The position numbers and the translations under genes are program-made. From Terebella lapidaria (taxonomy: Eukaryota; Annelida; Polychaeta; Terebellida; Terebellidae), in contig OX424570.1 of the NCBI GenBank assembly GCA_949152475.1, positions 7,738,181 through 7,802,180 on the forward strand: 64,000 nt of DNA, read 5' to 3'. The notes beneath the pieces are model-generated. The model was not told where the DNA came from, did not search any database, and was given only the letters and a program-made list of their open reading frames with translations. Position 1 is the first letter of the stretch. Each line of letters begins with the position of its first letter. Positions 33,625-45,184 of this stretch are shown piece by piece.

Positions 33625-34920
33625 TTTTAATATGTCATTTTTTATCTGTTTTTATTCACTTATATGTTGTTATTTTTATATAAAATGGAAAAAAAAAAAT
33701 CTTCTGTGAGAGGAATTATTTTCAGAATCAGGACACAAAATACACTAGAAAAGTTCAACGTGTCATCCGTTCAATGACAAACAACATTTACATATTTGAC
33801 AATAACTACCGTAGCTGACGATGTTGGGGTCCATGATAACGACGTGTGATTAAATTCAGTGCAGCACAAAAACACCATAATGTGCATGCATGAAATGTGT
33901 CTTTATTGTGACACCTACAAAACTGCAATAATGTGATTATTGTAATTTCCGTTGTAATTATTTTTCCAATGATGTGACCAGAATGATAACCTAGTTTCCT
34001 GTATGCATTTTATTTGATTTGTCAATGAAACAAATCATGCTTGAGTGTGTGGTTGTATTATATTCCATGTGTATTAACCAATACCAGTGTATTTTTAATA
34101 TTTTTTATAGTTTTGATGATATGGAAAATTGTCGATGGTAATTCTCATTTTCTGTATTTGATAGCCATCGCAGTTGAAACTATTTATTAATCGATATCTA
34201 ACATGTTTATGTAATCCCATATTATTCCATCATGTTTTATCATTAACATAATTCATAAGTGTGTTTCTGGTATTATAACATGAATGTGATGTTCAGGGTG
34301 CACAAACATATATGATTCATTTCCGTTAGATGCAGCGAAGGTTGTAATACTGAAGATATTGTATTGCTTGGTTCTAATGGGTTATTTCTGACAATAGCCA
34401 GATGGACATAATTAAAGCGACAATTTACAAATATCAACAAACGATAAAACATCCACATTCGCATTTTGTTTGTGTGGTTTTTTATTCAGATTTGATATAT
34501 AGCATTATGTTATGCATGTCCTGCAATACAATGCATACGTAACAGATGCATGACATATGACTCAGAGAGATTGGCCGTTCAGCCATTTATTGTCATGTGA
34601 TTAGCCATGAAAAACTAGGTAGCTTTGTATCATAAAATAGTGCTTAATTGGAACAATTTAGCCAGCCTGTCAACCAATGAATGTACTGATTCGCATGGCG
34701 CTATTGTGCGTGTGACCTCGAAGACATCAGGATCCTGAACGCCAGAAAGTTGTAATATTCCACATTTGTGGTCAACAGAAAAGCTAATTCTTGCTATCAA
34801 GTTCCGTGTATTCTGTATGTTCAGTAAGTGTGGCATTCAATGTAGGAGACACTATCTGTATAGGGATGAGTGTGTTTGTTGCGTCACTGACCACATGGCT
34901 ACACGGATTTGCTGATAGTA
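33625..34920. other. LINE 3' flank and T block non-coding DNA
   Basis: After the stop come TTATTTTTATATAAAATGG and an A9 run (33685-33710), which may be the LINE 3' end. The same junction occurs at 52670-52690. The rest is A/T-rich T-block sequence shared with 52700-53900. No gene seen. Confidence 0.6.
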
Positions 34921-34987
34921 TAATCAAAATTTGGCTATATTGGCATCAAAATTTTGCTATATTGGTGGTAATAGATTGATTCTTACA
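34921..34987 (-). mobile_element. 67-bp terminal fragment of the 373-bp family
   Basis: Contains GGTGGTAATAGATTGATTC followed by TTACAT, the reverse complement of the unit start. The T2 paralogue has GCTGATAGTATCCAATAAAC uninterrupted (about 53900), so this is a precise small insertion that preserves the family's terminus. Confidence 0.75.
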
Positions 34988-36485
34988 TCCAATAAACTTC
35001 CATAACGTACTCATTCGCTCTCCGCTCTGATTTCTAGATTTCCTTCACATACCAGGATTTTGTGGTTTTGGATGGATGGCCGCTCTTATGATTGAATATA
35101 CGCAGTCTGGGTACATTCGAAGCAAGCCATTGGTAGTCCATTATCCAATTCAGCCATTTATTGACAAGATATTGAAGTAACAGCATGTTATATTTCTATG
35201 CATCTATTATTATTTTGTGCAAGGGAATAGCAGATATCTATCATGCCCGCTCGTTTGGTCTAGACTGTAAGGTTTTAGCCTTAATAATACAAGTTCACAT
35301 CAAACAATTTCGAACTGAATAAAGGTGACTCAACATTATCAATTATACACAACATGTATAAGTACAATTTTAGAAATAGACACGGCGAGCACAGTAGCTT
35401 TGGGAACTTCGTGGTGTCATTGCCTACACATATATTGATAATATAACTTACGGAATTTTATCATATTAATATCATTGTCACAGGTGGCAGATATTTTGGT
35501 GAGGGCATTAGCTCAATTACAGCCGACAGCTATCAAACAACATTGTTGAACAGTTGATATTTTGATCCTGCTTAACTACTCTGCTGTAATACCATTTATA
35601 AGCCCTTTTCTCATATAGGTTATATGAAAACTGTTAAATATTATTGACTTCTTATTTCAAGTACGACCTAATTGCTTATAATGTAATCCATGTATGCATT
35701 TTCATTCTAATTGATTCCTTAATGGAGATAATCCAGGTTAAATATACAGGTACCCTTCAGTATGAAGTGTTTTCTTTCTGTGTTAATATTTTATGAGAAA
35801 TGGTGATCCGTTCATCAAGTATTTTGAAGGGCTGTAATCATTTGCATGTAATCTGATGCTACTCAAACTTCACATAAAATTACAGATTGTATTCTGATAT
35901 CGAATAAACACATTTATGAGCAGTATATATTTTATACATTTATGATCGAAGCTATTGTTAAAAATATGTGATAAAATATGTTTACGAGTTGCAACAAATT
36001 GTAGTTGCGTGTCTTTTTGTTGTTTTGATGATGACGACGGGAACATAATGATACATTTTTAGAATAGACAAAGCTTTTCTTTGTTGACCATTTGGACAAG
36101 ATCAGAGAGACTCACAGACATCAATCAACAATAAAACATCCAAGTTGTCACATTCTTCGGTAATGGGATTCCTTCGCCAAGAAGTTATAGGAAACGAGGT
36201 TGGGAATAATATGCTACGTTTATAAACTGTAGTTTTGTCAGCTGATCAAAGATTATAGTAACATGAGATGATAGGTGCCATGCCATTATTATCAAATGTA
36301 TTCTGCACAATATCATAGGCAATTATTGAGCATTATTGATTGAATGTAAAATGAACAAGTCATGGGTGTTCTTTACTCCTTATCAAAACATAACTACAAC
36401 TTGGGAATAATCGCAGTCTCACATCTTGCCAGGTACTCAAGGATACTGATTCAAGACACCTGAGTTGAATCCAAGTTTTGAGTAT

Positions 36486-36599
36486 TGATATATAATGCAC
36501 TGCAATGCAGTGGGACAGCTGATAAAAGCAGCAGGGCAACTGACACGAACAGACCACCTGAGTAACGGCCTATTGTCACCAAGTGAACCACAAAACACT
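36486..36599. repeat. Ancient recurring block, copy 2 of 4
   Basis: Relative of 30478-30596, with GCAGGGCAACTGACACG, CTATTGTCACCAAGTG and ACCACAAAACACTG. It lies at the end of T1, with an equivalent at 55404-55517. Confidence 0.7.
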
Positions 36600-36720
36600 G
36601 ACTAGACTCTGTAATAACCTTGTGCCTCACTAGATGACACTGGAGCTACATCGACAATACTGTCACTGCCAGCTAATGAATGGACAGATTGGCAAGGCAC
36701 TAAGGAGCAAACAACCACAA

Positions 36721-37509
36721 AAATAATAAGAAACGAATTTTCGCCTTCCACAGAACCTGTTTTACTTAATACATCCATTATTTCTCTCAAGATTTATTAG
36801 AATATCCCCACCATAAAATACCAGATGTAATACTACATGTGTGGAGACATTGATTATTTCCACACACTTGAGATGTGATGCACTTCCTAATGTTTATGAC
36901 GTATGTGAGTTCTGTTGCTAGATGTCGCTTATAATTCGAACCTATTTTCAAGCTGAATTAACCATAGCAACACTTAAAAATTATACACAGCCTGGAACTC
37001 CACAGATTCATCAAATTATCAACGGTTTATTGACATCAATGATGACGAAGCACAAACTGACTACAACAAATGCCAAGTTCGTTGTAGTTGTCTCTCATGT
37101 CGCTGTGAACAAAAAACAATTTAACAGGAGTCACATTAAAGTAATGTGTTAGCATGCACTTTAAGATGATGTAAACACTTGATGGTCATGATAAATTTAT
37201 CCATGGTCTGTTGTGTCACTGTCCCCTCTGTTGTGTTCTCTCCTACTCATAATTATTTCATTTGTTGATGTACATATTATTACATTCTTGACAGTGCATA
37301 AAGACGAATCTTCATTCATTTCAAGGATAATATAATACTAATATTCTCATGACAAGAGCAATGCTACTAAACACGATAGGGGCAACTGAATCGTTGCCAG
37401 GTCAGAACTTTCTCCGAACCACAAACGCCAATATGTCTGATTTCGGGGCAGTGATATTCATCTTGATGTGTCACTACTAATGTTGATATTTGAATAGGAT
37501 GGCGTTTGG
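36721..37509. other. Unassigned DNA, about 790 bp
   Basis: A/T-rich, without a recognisable gene. A 76-codon open stretch at 36922-37152 has no recognisable domain and no second copy here. Confidence 0.5.
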
Positions 37510-38354
37510 AATAAATAATAAATGGGTACAAACTGTGCACCATTATTGGCAGACCTGTTTTTATACTCATATGAATCAGATTTTATCCAACATTTACAAA
37601 GAGGAGGTTCTAAGAAACTAACATGTAATTTTAATTTAACTTTCCGATACATAGATGATGTATTGTCGCTAAATAATCCCAAGTTTGGTGATTATTTAGA
37701 TGTCATATATCCTAAGGAACTTGAAATTAAGGATACTACAGAATCCGCTAATTTTTCCAACTATCTAGACCTGAGGTTGGAGATTGATAATGATTCTAAC
37801 CTGTCGACTAGATTATATGACAAACGTGATGATTTCAATTTTTCCATAGTCAATTTCCCTTTTCTAAGCAGCAACATTCCTATGTCACCGGCATATGGTG
37901 TGTTTGTTTCTCAACTTATACGCTATTCCAGAGCTAGTTGCAAATATGAGGACTTTGTCTATCGAAGTGCCCAGCTAGTCTCTAAACTGCTACGACAAGG
38001 ATATGTTTTACCAAGACTTATAGCTGCGTTTAAGAAATTTTATGGACGTCATCATGATCTGGTTGATAAATACAGCAAATCCATGTCTGCCATGCAACTA
38101 GATCTATTTTCATGTTAATTTTGGGGAATTCATGACGGGTGCCACTAGTGGGGCAGGAAATGCTCACTCTTTCCGGAACACCTGATTTCACCTCCTAATG
38201 GCCATTTACGGGGGTTCATGAGTTTCCCTGTCATTTTTGTTTCTCTCACTTCGTATGCCTGATATGACTTTCTGTCCCCGGACTATGAGATTGGATAACG
38301 GACCCTGTTTTGTTTGCTTGGAATACCTAATACTGGGTATTGATTCCACGTCTA
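37510..38354 (+). mobile_element. Penelope-like retroelement, 5'-truncated, most complete copy
   Basis: Contains the reverse-transcriptase remnant 37522-38118 and a 3' noncoding tail with GTGCCACTAGTGGGGCAGG, ending near TTGATTCCACGTCTAT. The tail end coincides with the ends of the reverse-orientation copies at 28322 and 41875 and the fragment at 6022. A fixed 3' end with variable 5' breakpoints is the signature of target-primed insertion. No GIY-YIG endonuclease frame is apparent. Confidence 0.8.
37522..38118 (+). CDS. Penelope-like reverse transcriptase, C-terminal part (198 codons)
   Basis: Reverse-transcriptase palm and thumb segment. It starts at MGTNCAPLLADLF (the stretch after motif A that carries motif B), followed by the catalytic FRYIDDVLSL with YIDD at residues 43-46. 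Next come ELEIKDTTES and NYLDLRLEID near 75-95, KRDDFNFSIVNFPFLSSN, a PAYGVFVSQLIRYSRA block, and a KFYGRHHDLVDKY ending. Motif A and everything before it are missing, because the element is 5' truncated about 12 bp upstream of the Met. The Met is therefore internal, not a start. Assignment to Penelope-like elements rests on the MGTNxAPLLADLF and YIDD context and is moderately certain; the reverse-transcriptase identity is firm. Truncated homologues at 28322 and 41875 share the same downstream tail. Confidence 0.85.
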   Translation: MGTNCAPLLADLFLYSYESDFIQHLQRGGSKKLTCNFNLTFRYIDDVLSLNNPKFGDYLDVIYPKELEIKDTTESANFSNYLDLRLEIDNDSNLSTRLYDKRDDFNFSIVNFPFLSSNIPMSPAYGVFVSQLIRYSRASCKYEDFVYRSAQLVSKLLRQGYVLPRLIAAFKKFYGRHHDLVDKYSKSMSAMQLDLFSC

Positions 38355-39632
38355 TTCCGTGGTTGTGGAAACCACAAAAAAGGGAATATAACCCAATATC
38401 TAAAAATATCTCAAATAGATTTAACGAGCTCAATTAGATGAATATATCAATGAAACTGCAAAATGCACACATTTCCTGGTGGTGGTCATGAATATCGCCA
38501 AGGTTTATAGTATTTGATAACGAACGTAATATATGCGGGTCTTGAATACACATTTTTGCGGTTAATATGAGTGCAGCATTCCATCATATGATGCAAAAAT
38601 TTTGTCTTTAAAAATGATATCGTGGTAGTCATCATGTTGTGTCCAGCAAGAATTAAGATATAAATTCGAACCTAAGAATAAACTCTGCGAATATTTTCAC
38701 AGATCTTCAGCATATTTTAACTTATCACATGAACGTATTCATTGCAGACTCCATCAGTTATCCATGAAATTGCTTCCTGCTTCCATGGATGGACTGCTTT
38801 CGCCAAATTTTATAGTTAGAGAGATATATGAACCCAGACCTTGACTTCGAGTAGTACATAAGACTTGTTGTTTTGTAGTTATGTGGTTACGTGTCGTTCA
38901 TGTTCACAAAAGATGTGCGTCCCACAAAAGGCATATGCCTTCTCACGTGTACCCAGCTTATCAAAACCCCAACGACATTTGATTATCATTGGAGCGATAT
39001 CGCTGAAAAAATAACGTTCCAATTGTTGGTCACAATAAAATAAAAACAAACCAAAACACCCAACACTAGGTGAACTGTACAATAAATTTAATAATATAAA
39101 TTCAATCACAATTATATTATTCAGTTGTTTTTCCCAGATGTCCGGACATCACCCACTCCGAACTTTCAAAATTTCTTCTGTCCACTTGAATGATGGCCAT
39201 CAATTTAATCATTTGTTTTAGATTGGTGCAGACGTACTGATATGGATGTGGCTGCTACAATGATTGATGAGTGTGGAGAGGTGGATAATAGACTTAGACT
39301 TATATATTCCTGGAGACATACAGATGGATCAGCCGTTCTTGGACATTTGTCATTATCTTCATCATGACTGTCACATATCATTGACTAGACGATTGCGAGC
39401 CCCGGATATCAGATGCTATATGAAGACATTATAAACGGTACAATCATTCCTAATGATGTTTGCTTCGTGGGATCGATAATGTCACCGCTATATTATTACA
39501 AGATGTCCGTGTGAAAAGCTGAAGAGCATGATTGAGTATGAATGAGTTTTCGGAAATCAAAACAAGTCTCAAATACATAGATTACTCACTCAGTAATCTA
39601 TGTAAACTATTTTCAACTAACTATTACTATGA
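38355..39632. other. Unassigned A/T-rich DNA, about 1.3 kb
   Basis: No gene or structured repeat that I can support. Short frames at 38879-39109 have no recognisable domain. A small inverted pair (ATAGATTACT / AGTAATCTAT) lies near 39580-39602. Confidence 0.5.
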
Positions 39633-40214
39633 AACTATTTTCATAGGTTGTTGGGCAGTTGTATACTAATTCCATCATGTGTACAGTAGAAACAACTACA
39701 TTTAACACACTGTCTGCCCCTGATGACGCCAGTGAGTCTTTGGATAAATTGTTTGGTCGGGCTTTGTTTCTATCGCAAAATGTTGTATATTACGTTTGTT
39801 ATTGGCATTATCAAAATCTGATCATTGGTGGTAATAGATTGATTCTTACATTCATACCACTGAGTCGGTGTCACTGCTGGCGGACGTTAAATCTGTCCCC
39901 GAGGATACCATCAACTCAGTAGCCTTCTGGCTTGTGATTAGGTACTTATGTACTTGTCATATATCTATTCCATGGGGTTTGTTTCAGATTTCTAAATTAT
40001 TTTCATAGGTTGTTGGGCAGTTGTATACTAATTCCATCATGTGTACAGTAGAAACAACTACATTTAACACACTGTCTGCCCCTGATGACGCCAGTGTGTC
40101 TTTGGATAAATTGTTTGGTCGGGCTTTGTTTCTATCGCAAAATGTTGTATATTACTTTTGTTATTGGCATTATCAAAATCTGATCATTGGTGGTAATAGA
40201 TTGATTCTTACATT
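39633..40214 (-). repeat. Reverse-oriented tandem pair of 373-family units (1.6 units, 362-bp period)
   Basis: The phrase GGTTGTTGGGCAGTTGTATA occurs at 39646 and again at 40008. The first copy is full length, the second ends at the family terminus CTTACATT (40214). It is diverged from the 1951-3871 array, so it is an older amplification of the same family. The frame 39659-39922 and its twin at 40021 are by-products of the duplication. Confidence 0.85.
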
Positions 40215-41874
40215 CAGTAGTTCTGACTGCCCACGTGGTTCCACACTTGACCTGATACGGATATGTATCTTGTGTTTGCCCATTCCCAGTATTATCTACA
40301 GAGGTTGAGTCGGAATGAACTATTTTTTGTTCATGCCGGCATTATGTTTGAACACCACATGTGATGAAAGATTGATGACTTAAAGCCATGAAATTATAGG
40401 ATGATATGGTATATACTGTGTATCATTTTTTATTTTCTCATTTAGTGTGCAGAAATTGAGAATGATCAAACTGTGAGCATTTTAAATAATACGAAACATA
40501 TTCATGTGTAATATTTCCATGTAGTGTATACTTTTCTTTATGGTAAAGATGAACAACCATGTTTCACAATACACGATCAAGACAGTCATAGTGATATTTA
40601 TGGCAAATAGGACTACTATTCTGTTTTGATTGGTCCTCGGTTCTGCGTTCCTGACAATTCTCGAATAATACCAGAGTGTTTTGCAACGACACATCGTGCA
40701 TAATTATTGACAAACATCCTTACAGCTTGAGTGGATTTGAAAGTTTACTACTATGTTTGGCTCCTTTAGATAGGCGAAGACGTATCGCAGTGAGTAAAGC
40801 GTGTGTTAGGATTGATAAAATTCGTACGACGGTAAAAGATACAAGTATTCAAAGGTGATGTTCTGCACCTAGCTCGTGACTTCACTAATATTGCCGCTTA
40901 ATTTGAGCTCTGTGAACACTGGGCCATTCTAAGTGAAGTCAGTTATCATTACAGATTGTACAATGGAAGTATTTTTGGTGGGGATGGGTCACCGATGTGT
41001 GTATTCAATTGTGATTTGGTATTTAACTGCTTCTGCAGATCAGCCAATTAGTTTTAATCCGTTGTTGGCTTATCATATCATGATTTGTTTAGTTACACAG
41101 AAGATTTGTTTAGTTACACAGAAGAACTACATTTACACAATGACAGGCCCTGATGACACCAATGTAGTTTTATATATAAAGGTGTGGGTGGGATTTGTTT
41201 TTAGAAAAGTGTTACATATAGTATGTCCTTTTCAATGCAATCGCAAAATCCAGTTCTGCTCATGTTAATTGGCCGTAAAATAATAACCGGATTCAATGTT
41301 TATCTCTTACTAGAATGGGTTGTGGTCATTACATTGTGATTTGTATCATACGCTGGGAATCTCAGCTGAATGATTTCGCTAGATTTCAATGGATAAATTC
41401 CTGATGAAATTCCTAACCGAGTGATAAGCAGTCCGCTAGGTAAGCTCAGGGTGATAAGTAGTCTTTACCAGCAAATGCCAATTCAGAAAGCATGCTGTTG
41501 GAGATTAGGGCAGATCGGTCATGATTATTTGACTCCAAAAGAAAACGGAGACATTGACAGTGTCACACTGACGTTTGGTTATGTATAATTGTCAGTGATT
41601 CCCATATTACCAGGAGCCACCACCAAACCCGCCAAACTCATTGACATTTGTCTCAGCAAGTTTTACTGGCTTGGAGGATTGCTTCCAATTTGAGTGAGAG
41701 GGTTTGTAGGGAAGCATATTTTGATCAATCTCATCTTGCTGAATTTATCATGTTTAGACAACTTGACGAGTTCACAATTACATTTAAGCAGATATAAGTA
41801 TATGTCTTGATACACAGCACATGGATATGGCTTATTCCCCAATCTTCCTAAGCTGCAAATAACACAATAGACGT
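40215..41874. other. Mostly unassigned DNA with one old 373-family trace
   Basis: Around 41103-41190 there is a weak relative of the 373 family (TACATTTACACAATGACAGG, then CCTGATGACACCAATG). A small direct repeat of GATTTGTTTAGTTACACAGA lies at 41082-41123. No gene is recognisable in the remaining 1.6 kb. Confidence 0.45.
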
Positions 41875-42419
41875 AGAATCAATACCCAGTATTAAGTATT
41901 CCGAGCAAACAAAACAGGGTCCGTTATCCAATCTCATAGTCCTGAGACAGAAAGTCATATCAGGCATACGAAGTGAGAGAAAACCAAAACGACAGGGAAA
42001 CTCATGAACCCCCCAAAATGGCCATTAGGAGTTGAAATCAGGTGTTCTGGAAAAAGTGAGCATTTCCTGCCCCACTAGTGGCACCCGTCATGAATTCCCC
42101 AAAATTAACATGAAAATACATCTAGTTGCATGGCAGATTTGGTGTATTTATCAACCAGGTCATGATGGCGTCCATAGAATTTCTTAAACGCAGCTATAAG
42201 TCTTGGTAAAACATATCCTTGTCGCAGCAGTTTAGAGACTAGCTGGGCACTTAAACAAAATCCTGACATTGCACCTAGCTTTGGAGTAGCGTATAGGCTG
42301 AGGAATAAACACATCATATGCTGGTGACATAGGAATGTTGCTGCTTAGAAAAGGGAAATTGACGATGGAAAAAATTAAATCATCACGTTTGTCATATAAT
42401 CTAGTTGACAGGTAGAATT
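41875..42419 (-). pseudogene. 5'-truncated Penelope-like element, second reverse copy
   Basis: Reads right to left. It contains a decayed piece of the reverse-transcriptase C-terminus (SNIPMSPAY-like near 42330; KFYGRHHDLV near 42150-42180), then the noncoding tail with CTAGTGGGGCAGG in reverse orientation. It ends at the common 3' terminus near 41875. A local change replaces the region around 42255-42300 and the frame is broken. Confidence 0.82.
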
Positions 42420-43353
42420 CAGCTTCGAAACTGTCACTAATTCATCACATTTTCATGGAACACAATTCACCTATTCAAAAATTATGAAACACCGATTCAA
42501 CGATTCCTGCCAGAATTCTTTCAACAATGTAAGGTATTACATCGATCTGATAGAAGTGTAGAAATACAACAAGTGTAAAAAAACATGTCTGAAGAATTCT
42601 AATTTTCCTGTTTTTTTGTCTGTTTATAAAATCAAGTGTAGTACTTCATTCACCCCCCTTTTTGGAAACAGGCATTTATAAATCAAGAACATCAAAGGCA
42701 GCGATACAACGGCCTTCGCCAGCAGATTGTACTTTCCTAGTTATCAGGCTGTTTGTGTTTAAACGTTATCCCGCTATCTCTGATGATTTATGTCACCAGC
42801 TAGCGACTGTTGTTGAGATGAAAGAGCAGTGCATACATTCAGCTGAAGGCTGGCAGCTTCTGGTTTTACGAGTGAGAGGACGACGAGTTATCTGCCTAAC
42901 TGGCCGGTGTTAAATTATCAAGACTATCCTGTGCTTAATGATGTATTTGATTTTATGGAAATCTACCTTGATATGTCCAGTCTTCTGCGTTCCTGGAGAT
43001 TTGGCTTTTCCCAGAAATCTATCAAATGATATCAATTTGTTACGAATCTTATAGAGAGCAGTCTTAGGCAGTGAAAGAGATTCCAATCCGAGTGAGTGAG
43101 CTGACATTTACAACAGATTTACTGATATGGATTTAATTGATGTGTGGTTGAATGACGTCAAGTTTTGTAATGGCAACATTCAATGAATTCATACGTCACA
43201 TATTCAAATCTACTTACGACTCTGCCTATAGTGCTCAGTATTCAGCTCCTAGTTTTGTGTAGGGATCCAGCTGAGTTTGTCTGGAATATCCTAGTTTTAT
43301 TAATGATGTCAATTCTCATACAACTTGAACCATGGAACAAAGTATTGTGTGAC
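42420..43353. other. Unassigned DNA
   Basis: No recognisable gene, TIR or match to other blocks. Short frames at 42662-42913 and 43183-43419 show no domain. Confidence 0.5.
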
Positions 43354-44012
43354 GGGTATATTGACAGTGTATTTAATCACTTGTGCCACGTGCTCACAGG
43401 GGCGTTTCAGGAAGTGTGATAAGTCGGATTGTGGGTGTCTGACACTCAGCTCAGTTCAATAGCTCTTGGAATCTTTCAATCTCCCGCCAGGACATTGGGT
43501 AGAACAATGAAGGCCGACAGTTTACTGATTGAACCAGGCATAGTTTCCGGGAAATTTAACATAGCATTAGGCTGCAAATATCTTTTGGCATGTGTTCAAA
43601 GTACCATATTAATGTGTTTAATATTGTGGTGGTAACAAATTTCATAACAACGGACATAAATCATTCAAAGTTTCTATCTAATATCTGGGTATATTGACAG
43701 TGTATTTAATCACTTGTGCCACGTGCTCACAGGGGCGTTTCAGGAAGTGTGATAAGTCGGATTGTGGGTGTCTGACACTCAGCTCAGTTCAATAGCTCTT
43801 GGAATCTTTCAATCTCCCGCCAGGACATTGGGTAGAACAATGAAGGCCGACAGTTTACTGATTGAACCAGGCATAGTTTCCGGGAAATTTAACATAGCAT
43901 TAGGCTGCACATATCTTTTGGCATGTGTTCAAAGTTCCATATCAATGTGTTTAATATTGTGGTGGTAACAAATTTCATAACAACGGACATAAATCATTCG
44001 AATTTTCTATCT
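43354..44012. repeat. 333-bp direct tandem duplication (two copies)
   Basis: Copy 1 is 43354-43686 and copy 2 starts at 43687. Both begin GGGTATATTGACAGTGTATT and include CTCCCGCCAGGACATTGGG. They differ at only about five to ten positions, so the duplication is recent. A 68-codon frame repeats in both (43429 and 43762) with near identity, which follows from the age of the duplication. Confidence 0.92.
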
Positions 44013-45146
44013 ATTCAAGTGGTATTTTTGGAAAATATGACAACGCCAGCAGTGTGGAGAATGAGTGTGATCTGGTACAGGCATGCATGCGAGCACAATC
44101 TCAACAGGGACTCGAACCATAAAACTCCAAGGTAAAATGATGATTAAACACCAATGCAATTACGAAATTGAAAATCAACCATATGTATGACCCTCGACTA
44201 ATCCTATGTAAGGAAGCGTCGTGGTATAATTTGATATTTTAATGTGCAGTATTGCCAGTTAATGCTCTCAACTTTAAGCCTAATGATTTAGTAATTATAT
44301 AAGCTAAACGCTTTTTGCTGCCATCCGCAGATTTGTGATAAACACTTGCCTGTAAAAGGCCAATATCCAGGATGAAGTGTTGAGGCGAAGGATGGGGAAG
44401 GGCCCCCAGGGTAAAATAGGTTCATTTCATAATATTCAATTTTCCCCCACACTTTTTCCAACGCTAAGTATTGACCAGTTTTTCTCATTCACATAAACCA
44501 TAGACAAGGATATCGTTCAAAGACACTTGGAAATTAAGGACAAAAGATGATTTTGTGCTTGACTGTTTCTTGTATTCCATCATGAATCATCATAGTTCAA
44601 CAACTCACGATGTCGTGGGTTTCAAATCGATATGCATTTTCATCAAATCATCTCGTGTATACATCAAGCATACAATACAAGTCATTCTCATCCAGTGGAT
44701 CACAGATCAATGATTATTACTCATGATTTGTGTTATAACCTAGTGTCTGACCTAATGACACCTGTCTGACCTAATGGGGGATGGACGATGTTTTGAAGAA
44801 CGGTTGGAGATGAGATGTTACCATTGGTTGTTAATTCTCGTGGGTCCATGCCACTTGGAGTTGTAGTGCAACACCAAATGAAGCAAAAATAAATAAAGGG
44901 ATGAACTTATTTTCAATGAATTGATGACATACTGAAAACAGGCCCGTTTGAAGTTGAACATTTTGTGTTGTGTCTATATGTTCATGTACTGTCGGTTTTA
45001 CTTCAAAGAATCTATAGCTTTCTCGGGTAATATTCAAATATCGATTTATTATCGCCAATGAGATGAAGGGGTGGGGTCTTTCGTTTCAGTATAACAATGA
45101 TATGTTATTTGAGGCTCGTCTTGGATTATTTGAAGCACGACATGGA
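44013..45146. other. Unassigned DNA
   Basis: No gene recognised. An 11-bp local repeat (TCTGACCTAATG) occurs twice near 44750-44777. Confidence 0.5.
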
Positions 45147-45184
45147 CCATTTGAAGCTCGAGTGCTAGCGAGGGATTCAAACGG
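45147..45184. mobile_element. Foldback remnant D with the shared CGAG apex
   Basis: Arms CCATTTGAAGCT and GGGATTCAAACGG pair imperfectly. The apex at 45159-45172 is CGAG-T-GCTA-G-CGAG. Upstream, 45110-45146 holds two further related phrases (GATTATTTGAGGCTCG and GATTATTTGAAGCACGA), suggesting a rearranged left arm. No coding capacity. Confidence 0.6.

Larger units (their letters stand above)
29160..36720. repeat. T block copy 1 (about 7.5 kb)
   Basis: Colinear with 46285-47463 plus 49335-55640. It carries an inserted LINE reverse transcriptase with a MITE inside it, both shared by T2 at the same sites, so these insertions predate the duplication. T1 alone has a 67-bp piece of the 373-bp family at 34921-34987. 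T2 alone has a second LINE and about 185 extra bases near 49975-50160. Parts of T (34780-35200 and 35700-36460) are old relatives of the S, P and Q blocks. Confidence 0.88.

Noticed and set aside
39659..40308. Two near-identical frames of 87 and 95 codons.
   Set aside because: By-products of the tandem 373-family units; similar translations appear in other non-coding copies with stops.
43429..43968. The same 68-codon frame twice.
   Set aside because: It is simply duplicated within the 333-bp tandem repeat; no independent evidence of coding.
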